Assembly: GCA_017621815.1 (NCBI GenBank)
Contig: JAGASK010000022.1
Span: 1-60,384 of the forward strand
Direction: 5' to 3'
DNA from: Lachnospiraceae bacterium
GTDB taxonomy: Bacteria; Bacillota; Clostridia; Lachnospirales; Lachnospiraceae
Length of the DNA stretch: 60,384 nucleotides
Under the pieces are notes generated by a model. The model searched no databases. It worked only from the letters and a program-made list of their open reading frames with translations, and was not told the origin of the DNA. How positions within the stretch are numbered: the first letter of the stretch is position 1; each line of letters opens with the position of its first letter. Below, piece after piece: positions 59,083 through 60,384 of this stretch. The translations under genes were made by a program, and so were the position numbers.

Positions 59083-59280
59083 ATGGCAAAATCAAAATTA
59101 ATTGAAGTAAACAAAAAGGTGGAGGAAAAAGTTGTAAGCGGATTTAACAAGATTTCAGATAAGTTTGTGGACAATTACCTGACCAAAGAAGGAGAATCTG
59201 TGGAGAATGCCAAAAAAAGGCTGGCTGAGGAACAGAAGGCAAGGGAAAAAGCAAAGGCAGACAGAAGGGCAGGTATGTAA
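59083..59280 (+). CDS. Small charged helical protein, unknown function
   Basis: A 65-residue, highly charged protein (Lys/Glu-rich) predicted to be almost entirely helical, with possible coiled-coil character (LIEVNKKVEEKVVSGF, ENAKKRLAEEQKAREKAK). No membrane segment or known domain is recognised. It starts after TAGGAGAATGAA, within a structured leader, and the next gene begins two bases after its stop, so it belongs to a three-gene set with two membrane proteins. It could be a soluble regulator or adaptor for them. Confidence 0.75.
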   Translation: MAKSKLIEVNKKVEEKVVSGFNKISDKFVDNYLTKEGESVENAKKRLAEEQKAREKAKADRRAGM

Positions 59281-59282
59281 TC

Positions 59283-59651
59283 ATGAAAAAGAGTAGTTTT
59301 GTTGCAATGATTTTAGGAACAATCGGAGGAATTTTATTTGCACTTGGCATGTGTATGGCGTTGATTCCGGAATGGAATGCATTTGAACCGGGAATTATTA
59401 TGGGAATAATCGGTATCATTGTGCTGCTTATCATGGTTGTTGTATGGAGAAAGATGGAAAATAAGGCTCCTGCCAAATTATCGGGAAAAACAATCGGTGC
59501 GGTATTGATAGGAATTACAGGAGCTTTATTATTAGGCGTGGGAATGTGCCTGACTATGGTATGGAGCCGGATGCTGCCCGGCATTGTAATCGGAATAATC
59601 GGCATTGCTGTATTGCTGTGTTTGATTCCTTTTATCAAAGGTTTAAAATAA
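59283..59651 (+). CDS. Small membrane protein with internal duplication
   Basis: A 122-residue protein with four membrane segments in two repeated halves: IGGILFALGMCMALIPEW with PGIIMGIIGIIVLLIM, and ITGALLLGVGMCLTMVW with PGIVIGIIGIAVLLCL. A basic linker lies between. No known family is recognised. The strong repeat suggests a symmetrical membrane unit, perhaps a channel or scaffold. Nearly touches the preceding gene. Confidence 0.75.
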   Translation: MKKSSFVAMILGTIGGILFALGMCMALIPEWNAFEPGIIMGIIGIIVLLIMVVVWRKMENKAPAKLSGKTIGAVLIGITGALLLGVGMCLTMVWSRMLPGIVIGIIGIAVLLCLIPFIKGLK

Positions 59652-59684
59652 TGGGTTATTCATATTTTGGAGGAATATCTGTAA

Positions 59685-60248
59685 ATGAAAGAGAGTAAGA
59701 AATCGAAATTTAATATAAAAATTCCGACTCTTAAATTGCGCTATCGGCTGCTTTTATATACGGCAGCCGTTCTCTTTTCATTGCTTTCTTTAATAAGTGT
59801 GAATGAGGATAAATTTCCATATATTATGGAAATGATTCTTTATGTGCTGGCAGCAGGAACCCTGTTTCCATCCTGCTATTATCTGACTGTAGATATAAAA
59901 TATGGTATAAAGGAAAAAATTAAACCGGGTATGGAAGCAAATTTTTTTACTAACCGCTTAACAAATGATTACAGCTACAGGACAATTATATTTGCTTTTC
60001 CGGGATTGCTGCTTAATGTAATTTTTGCGGTTTTTAACGCTTTTGTCGGAGTAAGCAGTCATTCAGCCTGGTTTGGCACTATGGCTGCCTATTATATTTT
60101 GTTAAGTGTTATGAGATTCCGGGCAGTATGGTATAACAGGAAAGCAGCCGGAAAAGAAAAGGAAATTGCTGTATATCGTACCTGTGGAGTCTTATTTATT
60201 ATTATGACTGCGGCGCTTTTGGGGGCAGTAATCCTTTTAATACAATAA
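59685..60248 (+). CDS. Polytopic membrane protein, unknown function
   Basis: A 187-residue protein with about five membrane segments and a basic N-terminus (KESKKSKFNIKIPTLKLRY). The segments are near residues 20-38, 45-66, 98-120, 125-145 and 163-185. No motif that I recognise. It starts 34 bases after the preceding membrane protein, with GGAGGAAT as ribosome site, and probably ends this small operon. The remaining 136 bases of the window hold no gene, only a TATAAT-like box at the very end. Confidence 0.72.
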   Translation: MKESKKSKFNIKIPTLKLRYRLLLYTAAVLFSLLSLISVNEDKFPYIMEMILYVLAAGTLFPSCYYLTVDIKYGIKEKIKPGMEANFFTNRLTNDYSYRTIIFAFPGLLLNVIFAVFNAFVGVSSHSAWFGTMAAYYILLSVMRFRAVWYNRKAAGKEKEIAVYRTCGVLFIIMTAALLGAVILLIQ

Positions 60249-60384
60249 TCTCTCGGAATCCTGAGTGATTATATCCAGCACAACTGGTAATGAACATTGA
60301 AAAGTGAATATTATCCGAAAGAAATAAAAATAAGCATGAGAAACAGACATAACTGTCGCTATGCCTTAAAAAGGTGTATAATAA

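Noticed and set aside
60377-60382. TATAAT at the window end as a promoter
   Set aside because: No good -35 box at the right distance and no downstream gene is visible within the window.
1-60384. CRISPR array
   Set aside because: No series of regularly spaced direct repeats was seen; repeats found are inverted repeats, terminators or paired operators.

Overview
The window looks like a chromosomal segment of a gut-type anaerobic Firmicute, most likely a Lachnospiraceae member (Clostridia). The reasons are moderate GC with AT-rich gaps, strong AGGAGG-type ribosome binding sites, sigma-A promoters, a tRNA gene without an encoded CCA, a BMP-type nucleoside importer, a clostridial Mrp-like antiporter operon, and an RlmD carrying the C-terminal tail that I recall as common in this family. 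Almost all genes are on the + strand. The two exceptions are an ABC exporter (14991-16733) and a D,D-carboxypeptidase (19437-20921).

Layout. 1-1840: 3' part of a group II intron with its maturase. 1969-5611: a DUF3160 lipoprotein and a membrane-anchored CapA-type metallophosphatase-fold protein. 5705-10422: a LacI regulator and a heterodimeric ABC exporter pair. 10505-14080: D-2-hydroxyacid dehydrogenase, SAH/MTA deaminase and an AhcY homologue of the archaeal/Thermotoga type, together suggesting S-adenosylhomocysteine recycling through S-inosylhomocysteine. 14219-14860: an orotate-PRTase-like protein with a degenerate PRPP motif. 16907-22169: housekeeping genes (sialate esterase, exonuclease, DacA, TrmB, thioredoxin). 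22204-31682: a ten-gene Mrp/Mbh-like cation/proton antiporter operon with four antiporter-type subunits and no redox subunit. Then tRNA-Pro(CGG), GtrA, a catalytically dead HtrA-like protein, YhaM and RlmD.

36220-38638 is the most informative stretch. The last 12 codons and stop of a normal rlmD (HVESVALLVKKR*) lie alone about 2.4 kb downstream of the intact rlmD, which instead runs into a foreign-looking tail. Between the two copies sit an AT-rich, decayed QatD/TatD-like gene and an AbiF/AbiD-type HEPN protein preceded by a small structured RNA with its own promoter and terminator. This reads as a defence cargo element inserted into the 3' end of rlmD. No integrase is visible.

38851-43634: a 7TM-receptor diguanylate cyclase and a PAS/hybrid histidine kinase, with a fossil receiver-domain fragment between them. 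43719-49497: xanthine phosphoribosyltransferase and a purine-nucleoside ABC importer (lipoprotein, double ATPase, two permeases) with a terminator-containing leader and an internal terminator. 49528-52207: TetR regulator and oleate hydratase with an unusual N-terminal anchor-like segment. 53019-54867: an IbrA/IbrB pair (PAPS-reductase-like and ParB-like). 54973-58963: MarR regulator with a paired palindromic operator and a heterodimeric multidrug-type ABC exporter. 59083-60248: three small uncharacterised, mostly membrane, proteins.

All names come from reading motifs by eye. No database search was possible.
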